A stretch of 64,000 bases of DNA from Ichthyophis bannanicus (Eukaryota > Chordata > Amphibia > Gymnophiona > Ichthyophiidae): contig CM066048.1 in assembly GCA_033557465.1 (NCBI GenBank), positions 15,476,305 through 15,540,304 of the forward strand. Direction: 5' to 3'. A program made the translations under genes and the position numbers. The notes under the pieces were generated by a model. The model was not told where the DNA came from. It searched no databases and worked only from the letters and a program-made list of their open reading frames with translations. Below are positions 9,651 through 19,757 of the stretch, piece after piece (the first letter of the stretch is position 1; each line of letters starts with the position of its first letter).

Positions 9651-10984
9651 ACTATGACAGGAGCGAACCTCACTTATGAGCCACAGTTTGCTGGACACAG
9701 TCTCAGTCTCTCAAATGCACTGCTAATGTTAATACTTGCATGGAGCTAAGAGAACTTCCCTATGGAGCACATAAGATGTAACTCGTACAGGGTGTGCTGG
9801 CAGCCAATACAACTGTGACGATTCCTCTGTCTTCTCCACCACATTTTTTTGGTCTTTTGATACTTGAGGATGTTCTTGTTCTCCACACGTAATACAAGAT
9901 AGTCACTTGGTACTGACCTTTCTATCAGGAATGTCGTTTTTATGTTTTTTCCCTTTATCGCCCAGTTTTCTTGCAAGTTATTTTTAGCAGTCGCAACAGG
10001 AATGACCTAGATCATTACAACTTCTTCATTCTCTGTAGCTCTGTCAGGTTCACAATCCCTGTGTTCAGGGCAGTGGTCCAGATCAGGACCATACCGAACT
10101 AGAAATACGCCCTGTGTGACTCACAAACCTGGTGCCCCCCTCTATCCAACCGCATGCAGGAACTTGGTCTTGCTGGGCTCTCTAAAAGTCCCTTCTGTAC
10201 TTATGCCCTGTGTGGCCACATCGCTTGCACAGCCCTTGGTACTGCCCTGGCCCAGAGCACTTTATAATAAGGGAGAGCACAGCAAAACTAGAAGAGAAAA
10301 TACCCCCATCCCCTTCGGCATGAGGTAACTGCTTCCCTCAGAATCACCTCTGGCTTCTTCCTGCTAAGTTTCAGATTTCTCTCCTGATCTCTGCTTGTTC
10401 CTTCACCTTCCCTCTTCTCTCTGTCTACAAACAATCTGGGACAATCCTGTATAGCTCATCCCCTGTTCCTGATGGCCACGGCAAAACAAGATACAAAAAG
10501 CACCTCGTTTAGTCATACAGCAGTGGTCACAACTATATTAAAGCAAAAATAGGAAATAATAGCGCCTGAGCCACTAACAGCTCCTTGCCTCGCCTGTCAT
10601 CCCACTGTACCAAAGCAAGCTGGGTGGCCTGTCTCTGAATCACAAGGGTCAGCTCGCCATATTGAGCTGATTTATGCACCCCCCCCCCCTTCAAATTCCC
10701 ATCCTGTCACCCTAGTTTCTCCTGCCCCCACTATCTCCTTTGAACAATTTCTTTGATGAGTAATGAATAGTTTTAGATGAGAGAGTTTAAGTAAATTCTT
10801 TTCTAGCACTTTTTTTAAAATACAGATGGAGGTTTCTGTAGGCAGTTTAGGGCTCTTTCTTTCCCTTTTTGTTCATGTGTTTTCTGGAGACTGATGAACA
10901 CTGCACATTTCTGTAAGTCTCGGATACTGTAGAAATGGAATGGCTGCAGAACACTAAGCTGAGTTGTATTCTTTCTTCTTCACA
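9651..10984. other. Unassigned sequence
   Basis: No convincing ORF, RNA gene or terminal repeats seen. A run of C at about 10679-10690 is the only low-complexity tract. Confidence 0.4.
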
Positions 10985-11143
10985 GACCCTCTAATGGTCT
11001 CACTCTCCACTCTCTGCATGTTGCTGGTGTCTCCTCTGGAATTTCCATCTCCTACATTCTGCACGTTTCTAGAGTCTCTTCTGTCGTTTCCATCACCTGC
11101 ACTCTCTGCATGTTGCTGGTGGCTCCTCTGGAATTTCTGTTCT
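10985..11143 (+). repeat. Left remnant of the 47-bp minisatellite
   Basis: Three to four diverged copies of the unit with core CTCTCTGCATGTTGCTGG lie immediately left of the DIRS terminus. They match the array that starts at 19758, so the DIRS inserted inside a pre-existing array. Confidence 0.85.
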
Positions 11144-11300
11144 CCAGGAACAAGCAGGAATCAGTCCTCACATATGGCTGATGGCGCTGAAAAAGCCCTC
11201 ATGGAGGCATCTCCCCAGCTTTCAAGAAAGCCTTTAATAGGTGCCACCACGCTTGTGTGGTACCCTTCCTGCCCAAGGGGGCCATCTTGCTAAGTCTCCC
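11144..11300 (+). repeat. DIRS left inverted terminal region
   Basis: Contains ACAAGCAGGAATCAGTCCTC then ACATATGG, and further in CCTTCCTGCCC and GGCCATCTTG. Complements of these blocks are found at 19530-19580 and 19715-19750. Confidence 0.75.
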
Positions 11301-11942
11301 TTTTTCCGTGAAGCCCCAGGAAAAAGTTGTTTCTCTCGACCTGAGATTTATACTCTCTCCAGTTGTGCACTGGTACTTTTCCTGTCACCCGAACCCGCTG
11401 CCCTGGCATCGTGTCTCAGGTCCCTTCATTTTTCTCTTCCTTCCTTTTGGTGCTTTCACATTCTTTTTCCCCAACTGGCAGCACCGCAGGTCTTTGACCT
11501 CGCTGGGGTCTTTTTTCCCCTATGGCTACCAATGGTTTTAAGAAAAGTGATCGGTGTGCCAAGATAATGTCCCTCACCGACACACATGACTGCTGCCTAT
11601 GCTGCCTAGGGCCAGACCATGACCCCATTGCTTGCAATCTGTGTAAAAAGATGTCCACCAAGGCCCTCAAGAGCCATCAGCAGCAGCACAACAAGTTCTT
11701 CCCGGAGTCCCCTCCGAAGAAGAAGAAACCCTCAAAGGCAACGTCTCTGGACGGCTCTGACGGGTCTGGTAAGTTTTGGACCAGGTCCCACAGTCTTCGA
11801 CAACTGTCAGAGGGATTGGAGCGGGCGTGGCCTACCAAGATCACCTGAAAGGAGTCAACCGCAGATCGGTCTCGGTCTCTAGAGCCTATACTTGTTGAGG
11901 ACTACCCTTCGGTGGAACTGGCACTGGACCTAAGTTTCTTGA

Positions 11943-12255
11943 TCAACAAAAAAAACAGCAGCAGCCACACTCAACAGAAATGTAACCAAAAAACACAAAG
12001 AGTGGCAGGTTCACACACAACATCTTTATTAAACAATCATAAATAAATAAAAATTGTAACAACTATATAAAATGCATTTTATATAGTTGTTACAATTTTT
12101 ATTTATTTATGATTTTAAATGTTTTTTAGTGTGCCCTCATAACCCCTGATGAAGTACAACACGAAACACGGTCCTGTGTTGGATTTTGGCCACCAAATGA
12201 TTGTTTAATAAAGGTGTTGTGTGTGAACCTGCCACTCTTTGTGTTTTTTGGTTAC
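11943..12255. mobile_element. Penelope-like (PLE) terminal-repeat hairpin, non-autonomous
   Basis: Flanked by a perfect 15-bp target duplication, ACCTAAGTTTCTTGA, at 11928-11942 and 12256-12270. The ends are long inverted arms: GTAACCAAAAAACACAAAGA from 11982, and its complement ending at 12255. A second inner palindrome is centred near 12074 (ATAAAATGCATTTTAT). Two head-to-head copies of one terminal sequence, one incomplete, would produce this. The unpaired part (12118-12197) holds a hammerhead-like core. PLEs are known to carry hammerhead motifs in terminal repeats and to form inverted copies. Confidence 0.6.
12143..12183 (+). ncRNA. Hammerhead-ribozyme-like motif
   Basis: CTGATGA (12146-12152) and GAAA (12163-12166) are the two conserved boxes at correct spacing. 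Stem III can form from ACACGG (12166-12171) with CTGTGT (12174-12179). A short stem I pairs CC before CTGATGA with GG after GTT. Stem II is weak: only GT/AC pairs beside an unpaired A. I infer a decayed or minimal ribozyme; self-cleavage is not assured. Confidence 0.5.
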
Positions 12256-13715
12256 ACCTAAGTTTCTTGATGCCTGCGCCGATGGCTGCGGAGCCTTCTG
12301 GACTCAAATCCAGGATGGCAGCCCTGGAGCGCAGTCTACCTTTGTGGATCAGCAGCGGGCGCTGCTGTCCGGTACTACCAGTTGCTCCACCCAGACCCCC
12401 AGACCCTCGATGTGGAAGACTTCCCCAGAGGCAGAGCCAATCCTTGAGACCATACGGCACCGAGTCAATCCTCAGCCTAGGTCTCGCTCCGGGTCCTGTT
12501 CGATGTGACCAAGGTTTTTCCCAGCTAGCGCTCATGGCACCAGCCACAAAGCCTCTAGGATGTGGGCAGGGCTCCGGCCTCGAGCCCATGAGCAGCCCTT
12601 CCCTCGAGTCTTCCTCTGACTACTCTGAGTGAGAGAGTGAGGACAAGGAGTCCCCGGTCACCCGACACCATTGCGATGTCCCCTTATACTTACCACTCTT
12701 GGAACCCCGGTGTTGGTCCCCACCTGAGGACATGGCATTCCTCGACTTTGTGTGAGATATGTCAAAAGCCCTACCATTCCCAACGGAATTGGAGGAGGAC
12801 CCTTGGGTGGAAGGATTAGAAATCTTCCAGTACGAGGCCCCGCTGAGCGAATCGCTCACAGTACCCATCCTACTCATCCTAGAATGGCTAATGCTCCATT
12901 GTGGGAGACACTGACGAGCCACTTGCTAACCACCAACACCAACGACTCGATGTATCAGGTCCACTGGAGCCCGAGCTTCCAGAAGTCACAGCTGCTGCAC
13001 AACTCCATGGTGGCGGAGTCGGCCATGCATCGACTCAAGAACCAGAAGATGCATTCCTCAGTGCCCTCTAGTAGGGAGACACACACCTTGGATGCCCTCA
13101 GCAGAAAATGCTACCAGGGCTCGATGTTCATTGGCCGTATCTAGGCCTACCACTATACATGGGCATGTACCTGAGAGACCCAGCGAAGGAACTCACCGGG
13201 TTCTCGGCTGGGCTCTCCAAGGAAACCCAGCATGGTTCAAGAACCTATCTAAGGCCATCTGTGAGTGCTTCAAATTCATGACTCAAGTAGTCTATGATGG
13301 CTTTGAGTCGGTGGCTAGAGTAGCCGTGGTGGCCATCGGTGTCCAACGCCAGGCCTGGCTACAGTCTTCTGACCTCAAACAATGGGTTCAGGACAAATTG
13401 GTCAATGTCCCATGCCAAGGAGAGAACCTCTTTGGCAAACCCATGATGAAAAGGCCACCAAGTTGGAGTCTGAGTTCATGACAAGGACCAGGCTCTCTAA
13501 GAAGACTGCTGCCTTTCTCTGACGGAAGAGCTCGGGTAAAAAGTCCTTTTACCCAAGGAAAGGGGCTGCTTATAAAAGCTACCCACATTTTCAGGTCTCC
13601 CCAGCTCTCCAGTAGGGTCAGCAGGCTAAGGGACATGGACAAAGCTTTCGTAAGCAGAAGGCTCCCAAGCCCCAGGCCCCGGCTCCGGCCCAGCTAGAAG
13701 GGAGCTTTTGACTCC

Positions 13716-14408
13716 TTGCGCATAGCCTCTCTACCCCAGGGAGGACATCTAACCTTGTATGCCCACAAGTGGCCAACTATAGCCACTGATTCCAGGGCCC
13801 TCCAAGTGGTCAAGGAGGGCTACCTTCTCCACCTGTCACAGACACCTCCTCCTTTCTTCCTGAGAGAGCCTCCCAGGTCTCCCCTTCACCAGGATCTCCT
13901 ATTGAAGGAATTTTCAGGCCTTCTCGAGGACAAAGTGGTAGAACCAGTACCCCATCATCTCAGGGGTAAGGGGTTCTACTCCAGATATTTCCTCATGCCA
14001 AAAAGAACAGGAGGCCTAAGGCCCATCCTGGACCTGTGCAACCTGAACAAGTTCCTGGTGAGGGAGAAGTTCAAGATGCTCTCCCTTGGAACATTGATGC
14101 TTTACTTCCAACAGGGAGACTGGCTATGCTCCTTGGATCTGAAGGATGCCTATACCCACATCCTCATTCACCCCAGCCACAGGCAATACTTTTGCTTCAT
14201 GATGGGGGGCACTAACTACCAGTACAGGGTGCTACCCTTCGGCCTGGCCTCTACCCCCAGGGTCTTCACCAAATGTCTGGCAGTGGTAGCCACCTTTCTC
14301 CATCTCCAGAGGGTATTTGTTTTCCCCTACCTCAACGACTGGCTCATAAAAGGAGACACGGCCACAGAGCTGCAGCAGACCACAGCACTCACCATCCAGG
14401 CCCTACAT
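13716..14408 (+). pseudogene. DIRS reverse transcriptase, N-terminal and palm part
   Basis: Open from about 13716 until cut by a CR1 insertion at 14409. Motifs in order: FSRYF-type YSRYFLMPKRTGGLRPILDL, CSLDLKDAYTHI (first catalytic Asp), YRVLPFGLASTPRVFTKCL, then FPYLNDWLI. The usual box in DIRS is YLDDWL; the first Asp of the pair is Asn here, so the enzyme would be inactive. The thumb and connection are missing up to LEFIGEKLDTLQ at 17249. Confidence 0.9.
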
Positions 14409-17245
14409 AAGAACATAAGATATTCCATATTGGGTCAGACCAAGGTCCATCGAGCCCAGAATCCTGTTTCCAACAGTGGCCAATCTAGGTCATACATACC
14501 TAGCAGTTTCCCCAAAAGACACAGGTTCCACAATGTTTGTATTGGGTCAAGCAGTGATATCTTGGGTCCCTTTTTAATAATGGTTTATGGACCTTTCCTC
14601 CAGGAACTTGTCCAAACCTTTTTTAAACCCAGCTACACTAACAGCTTTTACTATATCCTCCGGTAACAAATTCCAGAGTTTGATTACACGTTGAGTGAAA
14701 AAATATTTTCTCTTATTAGTCTTAAATAGTATACCCTATAGCTTCATTGCATGTCCCCTTGTCTTCCTATATTCTAATAAAGTAAACAATAGATCTAAGT
14801 TTACCCCTTCCACTCCGTTCATTAATTTATAGACTTCTATCATATCTCCCCTCAGCCGTTTCTTTTCCAGGTTAAAGAGCCCTAACGTTTTTAGCCTTTC
14901 TTCATAGGGGTAGCCTTCCATCCCCTTTACCATTTTGGTGGCTCTTCTCTGTACCTTTTCTAATAACGCTATATCCTTTATAAGATACGGCGACCAGAAT
15001 TGCACACAATATTCAAGTTACGGTCGCACCATGGAACGATACAGAGGCATTATAATATCCTTTGTTTTATTTTCCATTCCTTTCCTTATGATACCTATTT
15101 GCTCTCTTGGCCGCCGCTGCACACTGGGCCGAGGGTTTTAACATGTTATCCACAATGACGCCTAAATCTTTATCCTGGGTGGTAGTTCCTAATGTGGAAC
15201 CTTGCATCGTGTAACCATAGTTTGGGTTGTTCTTCCCTAGGTGCACAACTTTGCACTTGTCCACATTAAATTTCATCTGCCATTTCGATGCCCAGTATTC
15301 CAATTTATCAAGATCCTCTTGCAATTTCCACAATCCTCATGGGTTTTAACAACTTTGAATAGTTTTGTGTCATCTGCAAATTTGATAACCTCACTCGTTA
15401 TTCCCTTTTCCAGGTCATTTATGAATATGTCAAAAAGCAGCGGACCCAGCACAGATCCCTGGGGTATACAACTATTCACCTTTCTCCATTCGGGAAAATT
15501 GGCCATTTAGCCCTACCCTCTGCTTTCTATCTTTTAACCAGTTCCTGATCCACAACAGTACACTGCCTCCTATCCCATGACTCTTTAGTTTTTCCAAAAG
15601 CCTCTGATGAGGGACTTTGTCAAAGGCTTTCTGAAAGTCCAAATACACTATATCAACCGACTCATCTTTGTCTACCTGTTTATTCACACCTTCAAAAACA
15701 TAACAGATTAGTAAGACAAGATCTTCCTTGTCTAAAGCCATGTTGGCTGTCTCCCATTAAGCCACGACTATCTACATGTTCACTAATTTTTTTCTTTATG
15801 ATGGTTTCTACCATTTTCCCCAGTACTGATGTCAGGCTCACTGTTCTGTAGTTTCCCGGATCACCCCTGGAACCCTTTTTAAAAATTGGTGTTACATTGG
15901 CGATCTTCCAATCTTCAGGTATTAGAGATTATTTTAATGATAGTTCATAGATAACTAATAGCAGGTCTGCAATCTCATATTTCAGTTCTCTCAACACCCT
16001 TGGATGTATACCATCTGGTCCAGGTGATTTGCTACTCTTCAGTTTATCAAGTAGTTGTAATACATCTTCCTGGTGTAGCGATATTTCTTTCAATTCTTCT
16101 GCAGTATCACCTTTAAATACCACTTCAGTCATGGGTAACATCCCTACATCTTCCTCAGTAAAGACCGAAGCAAAGAATACATTCAGTCTCTCCGCTATAG
16201 CCTTGTCCCCTCTTACGGCCCCTTTTACCCCGCTATCATCTAATGGACCAACTGACTCTCTCACAGGTTTTTGCTACGACTGTACTTGAAAAAGTCTTTA
16301 TTTCGTGTTTTTGCTTCCACAGCAAGTTTCTTCTCAAATTCTCTCTTTGCCTGCCTTATCAATGCCTTGCATTTAACTTGCCATGGCTTGTGCTGTTTCC
16401 AGTTTTTGTCATTAGGCTCTTTTTTCCATTTCCTGAAAGATGCTTTTTTTTTTACAACAACAGCCTCTCTGACCTCACCTTTAAACCACGCTGGCAGGTT
16501 TCTGGACTTCCTTCCACTTTTCTTAAAGTGTGGAATACAGCTGGTCTGGGCTTCCAAGATAGTATTTTTAAACAACACCCAAGCTTGATGTAAGTCTTTA
16601 ACCTTTGCAACTTCTCCTTTTAGTTTTTTCTTAACTATTTTCCTCATTTTATTATAGTCTCCCTTTCGAAAGTTAAAAGGTAGTAATGTGGATTTCCTTA
16701 TCTTCCCTCCTCCATTAATTAAATCAAACGCGATCATGCTATGATCACTATTGCCAAGTGGCCCCAACACCCTTATCTCTTGCACCAGATCTGGTGTTCC
16801 ACTAAGGACTAGGTCCAATATGGCTTCTCCTCTGGTCGGTTCATGAACCAACTGCTCCAAGAAGCAGTCATTTATTTCATCTAGGAACTGTATCTCCCTA
16901 GTATGTCCTGCCATGTCACTGACCCAGTCAATACCGGGGTAATTGAAATCACCCACTTTTATTACTGTGCTGTAACTTTTGTTAGCTTCCTTGATTTCTT
17001 TGAGCATTTCATCATCCATTTGTTCATTCTGGCCAGGCAGTCAATAGTACACCCCCATCGCCATCGCCTTCCCCTTTTTACATGGAATTTCAATCCATAG
17101 AGATTCTACAGCAAATTTTGTTTCCTGCAAAACTTTAATCCTTTCTGACTCAATGCCCTCTCTAACATAGAGCGCAACCCCTCCACCAATTTGATCATCT
17201 GGGGTTCATTATAAACTACCCAAAATCCCATCTCCTCCTGACACA
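14409..17245 (-). mobile_element. CR1 LINE inserted in the DIRS reverse transcriptase
   Basis: The minus-strand 3' end lies at about 14409 as tandem GAACATAA (complement of the CR1 tail repeat TTATGTTC). The right end, near 17245, is inside the endonuclease domain, so the copy is 5'-truncated. DIRS coding sequence stops at one side and resumes at 17249, with some DIRS sequence missing between. Confidence 0.9.
14736..17235 (-). pseudogene. CR1 ORF2 (endonuclease and reverse transcriptase), several frameshifts
   Basis: From right to left on the minus strand: endonuclease end (GGGVALYVREGIES, VGDFNYPGIDW, LGNSDHSMIAF), linker, then RT pieces [50 protein letters not shown], the FADDTKLF active site, [12 protein letters not shown] and the C-terminal [14 protein letters not shown] with [19 protein letters not shown]. 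An in-frame stop (about 17040) and at least four frame changes break it. It is very similar to the copy at 32825-34929. Confidence 0.9.
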
Positions 17246-17248
17246 ATG

Positions 17249-17994
17249 TCTGGAATTCATAGGAGAAAAACTGGACACTCTTCAGGCAAAGGCCTTCTTT
17301 TCCCTGACCCAAGCAGACCATCTCAGGGCACTGACTGGAGAGGTGCAACACCATCCCTCAATGTCAGTTCGGCTTCTACTGCGCCTACCCGGGCACATGG
17401 CCTTGACGGTCCATGTTACCCTGGATGCTCGCCTGCATATGAGGGCCGCTCAGTGGTGCCACGGGCGGTCTCCAAGACAGAGTCTCAGTGACCCTCCAGC
17501 TGGCAGAATCCCTGACTTGGTGGCAGAATCCCTGACACCTGCAGGCAGGGATGCCCTTCCAAATCCCCAGCCCTCTAAGGATCCTCACTATGGATGCCTC
17601 CCTGCTGGGATGGGGAGCTTACTGCGAAGAACTCTGCACCCAGGGCAGCTGGTCTCAAGTCGAGAGCAACCAAAAGATCAAACTCCTGGAACTTTGGGCA
17701 ATATATCTGGTCCTCCGAGCATTCTGCCACTACCCGAGACACCAGCCGATGCTGATCCAAACGGACAATCAGGTGGCAATGTTCTATGTGAACAAGCTGG
17801 GGGGCATTGGATCTCATGCCCTCTACTGTGAAGCAATGATACTTTGCTCCTATGCAGTTCAACAGGGAATACTCCTGTGGGTGGTATACCTACCAGGCCA
17901 GGACAATGCTCTGGTGGACAGACTGAGCAGGGTCCTCCAGCCATACAAGTGGCACCTGAACCCCAGAGTAGCCAACCAGCTCTTTCGTCTCTGA
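17249..17994 (+). pseudogene. DIRS RT end and RNase H domain
   Basis: DIRS coding resumes with LEFIGEKLDTLQ and ADHLRALTGEV; the frame changes near 17500. The RNase H piece (17551-17994) has TMDASLLGWGAY (first catalytic Asp), LLELWAIYLVL (Glu), IQTDNQVAMFYVNKLGG (Asp) and LPGQDNALVDRLSR (C-terminal Asp), so the set of acidic residues is visible. RNase H removes the RNA strand of the hybrid during DIRS replication. Confidence 0.85.
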
Positions 17995-18410
17995 GGGACT
18001 CCAAGGGTCGACCTCTTTGCCAGCCCGGACAACTACCAGTTGCCCTGATTTTGTTCCCAGGTAGTGGCAGATGCGTTCCTTATCCCGTGGTCTGATGGCT
18101 TTATCTATGCCTTCCCACCCATGCCGCTGATTGCCAAAACACTCTTCAAGGCTCTTTGCAACAGGGAGTTGCTGATTCTGGTGGCTCCATGGTGGCTCAA
18201 GCAGCTGTGGTTCCCGCTACTCCTCCAGTTGTCCGTGGATACTCTGATCCACCTGTGGAACTCCTTGGGGCTCTTGTCTCAGGAGGAGTGCTCTCTCCTG
18301 CACCTCAACCTGGGGTCTCTATCATTGACAGCGTGGTTGCTGAAGGGTGACCTTAGTCCCTTTCAACCTCTCAGGAGAAGTGGAAGAGATCCTGCTAGCC
18401 TCCTGTAAGA
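17995..18410 (+). pseudogene. DIRS methyltransferase-like region
   Basis: After the RNase H, shifted frames read VDLFASPDN, ADAFLIPWSDGFIYAFPPMPLI and LILVAPWWLKQLWFP. This is the conserved block that follows RNase H in DIRS and is often annotated as Dam-methyltransferase-like. Two frames are needed, so it is not intact. Confidence 0.55.
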
Positions 18411-18473
18411 TCTCTACCAGGAGGACTTGCACATAAATGGGGCAGGTTCTCGGTCTGGTGTGCAAAGTAGCCG

Positions 18474-19288
18474 GTGAACCTGTTCTCCTGCCCGGTGCAG
18501 CTGGTGCTGCAATACCTTCTTCATCTCTTGCAATCTGGGCTCAAATCAAATTCGGTGACAGTGCATCTCAGTGCCTTGTCGGCGCATTACCATCCAGTTG
18601 ATGGCAAGCCCCTTTTGGTCCAGCCACTGGTGACCTGCTTCTTGAGAGGACTCTTGTTGTCCAAGCCCCCCGTCCACCCTCCAGTGATGGAATGGGACCT
18701 CAATGTAGTTTTGGCGCATCCTCTAGCTACCTGCCACATGAGGTACCTCTCATGGAAGGTCATGTTCCTGGTAGCACTCACCTCCTCTTGCAGGGTCAGT
18801 GAGCTGCAAACCCTGGCAGAGGCACCACATACCAGATTCTATAAGAACAGGGTCGTGCTGCGTACACACCCCAAGTTCCTTCTGAAGGTGGTATCTCTTT
18901 TCCATCTCAACCAGCAAGTGGTGTTACATACCTTCTTCCCCAGGCCTCACTCCAGCAGGGCAGAGATCGTCCTTCACAACTTGGATTGTAAGATGGCCCT
19001 GTCTTTTTACATTCAGCGGATCCAGGGCCACCAAAAAACTTCTCAGCTTTTTGCTTCTTATGCCCCGGTTGGATGGGAGAAGTGGTGACCAAACGGACAC
19101 TGCCCACCTGGATGGCAGATGACATAGCTCTAGTCTATGAACAGGCTGAGCTCATGCTGGATGGTCAGGTCATGGCTCACAGCGTCAGGGCCATGGTGGC
19201 CTCTGTGGCAAACCTGCACTCCGTCCCATTGCTGGACATCTGCCATGCCGCCACCTGGTCTTCAGTCCATATCTTCGCAAATCATTAA
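18474..19288 (+). pseudogene. DIRS tyrosine recombinase
   Basis: A 204-codon frame (18474-19088) continues in another frame at 19073-19288. Catalytic landmarks are present: SSCRVSELQTL (first Arg), VMAHSVRAMVAS (His-x-x-Arg), DICHAATWSS (second His/Trp) and IFANHY at the end (candidate Tyr nucleophile). This enzyme integrates circular DIRS DNA by site-specific-type recombination. A single frame change near 19075 is the obvious break, just before the second half of the catalytic domain. Confidence 0.85.
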
Positions 19289-19519
19289 TGCCTGGAGAGG
19301 GAGTCCCAGTGAGACAGCACCTTTGGCCAGTCAGTGCTCTGTAATGTCTTTGGGATCTAGGCAACTACAACCCTCCGACCCCTCTGTGTTCAGGCTACCA
19401 GAGTGTTGGTTTCTATCGGAGACATGGGTCCTACTATAGTCTGTATCTGTGGACTCAATTACTGCTGCTCACGGATCCCCCTGAGGGCAACTGTGGCCAT
19501 TTCTATGGGCCTTCGTTAG

Positions 19520-19757
19520 CCTATAGCTAGGTAGTCCCATATGTGAGGAGTGACTTCCTGCTTGTTTCAGGAGAAAGCATAGTTACTCACCTATAACAGG
19601 TGCTCTATAGGGAAAGCAGGAATCAGTCTTCACGACCCTCACAACTCCCCTTGGAGTTCCTTCTTTACCCATCTTTTATCCCTTTGCCGTCTTTTAGCTA
19701 CGTCATCTGACTGAACAAGATGGCACCCCTGGGCAGGAAGGGAAGTAACTAACCTAT
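19520..19757 (+). repeat. DIRS right terminal and internal complementary region
   Basis: CCATATGTGAGGAGTGAC then CCTGCTTGTTTCAGGAGAAA are complementary to the left end. The outer part has ACCTATAACAGGTGCTCTAT and the complement of the left CTTCCTGCCC/GCCATCTTG block. The array unit resumes at about 19758 with CCATGCACTCTCTG. Confidence 0.75.

Larger units (their letters stand above)
11522..13700 (+). pseudogene. DIRS ORF1 (gag-like), broken
   Basis: The start MATNGFKKSD leads into a Cys/His cluster, CCLCCLGPDHDPIACNLCKKM, probably a zinc knuckle-like module, then a lysine-rich stretch. The frame breaks near 11848. A Penelope-like insertion splits it at 11943-12255. Later pieces (12239-12632, 12637-12922, 13092-13481) carry Ser/Pro-rich and helical fragments in shifting frames. 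DIRS ORF1 is thought to package the element RNA. Confidence 0.65.
11144..19757 (+). mobile_element. DIRS tyrosine-recombinase retrotransposon, degenerate, with two nested insertions
   Basis: Order on the plus strand is left terminal repeat, gag-like ORF, reverse transcriptase, RNase H, a methyltransferase-like region, tyrosine recombinase, then the right terminal and complementary regions. This is the DIRS-1 gene order. Terminal sequences are inverted: left CAGTCCTCACATATGG (about 11162) against right CCATATGTGAGGAGTGAC (about 19540), and left CCTTCCTGCCCAAGGGGGCC against its complement near 19725. DIRS integrate by recombinase without target duplication; the flanks on both sides are the same minisatellite. 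A Penelope-like hairpin (11943-12255) and a CR1 (about 14409-17245) interrupt it. Without them the DIRS is about 5.5 kb. Confidence 0.9.
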
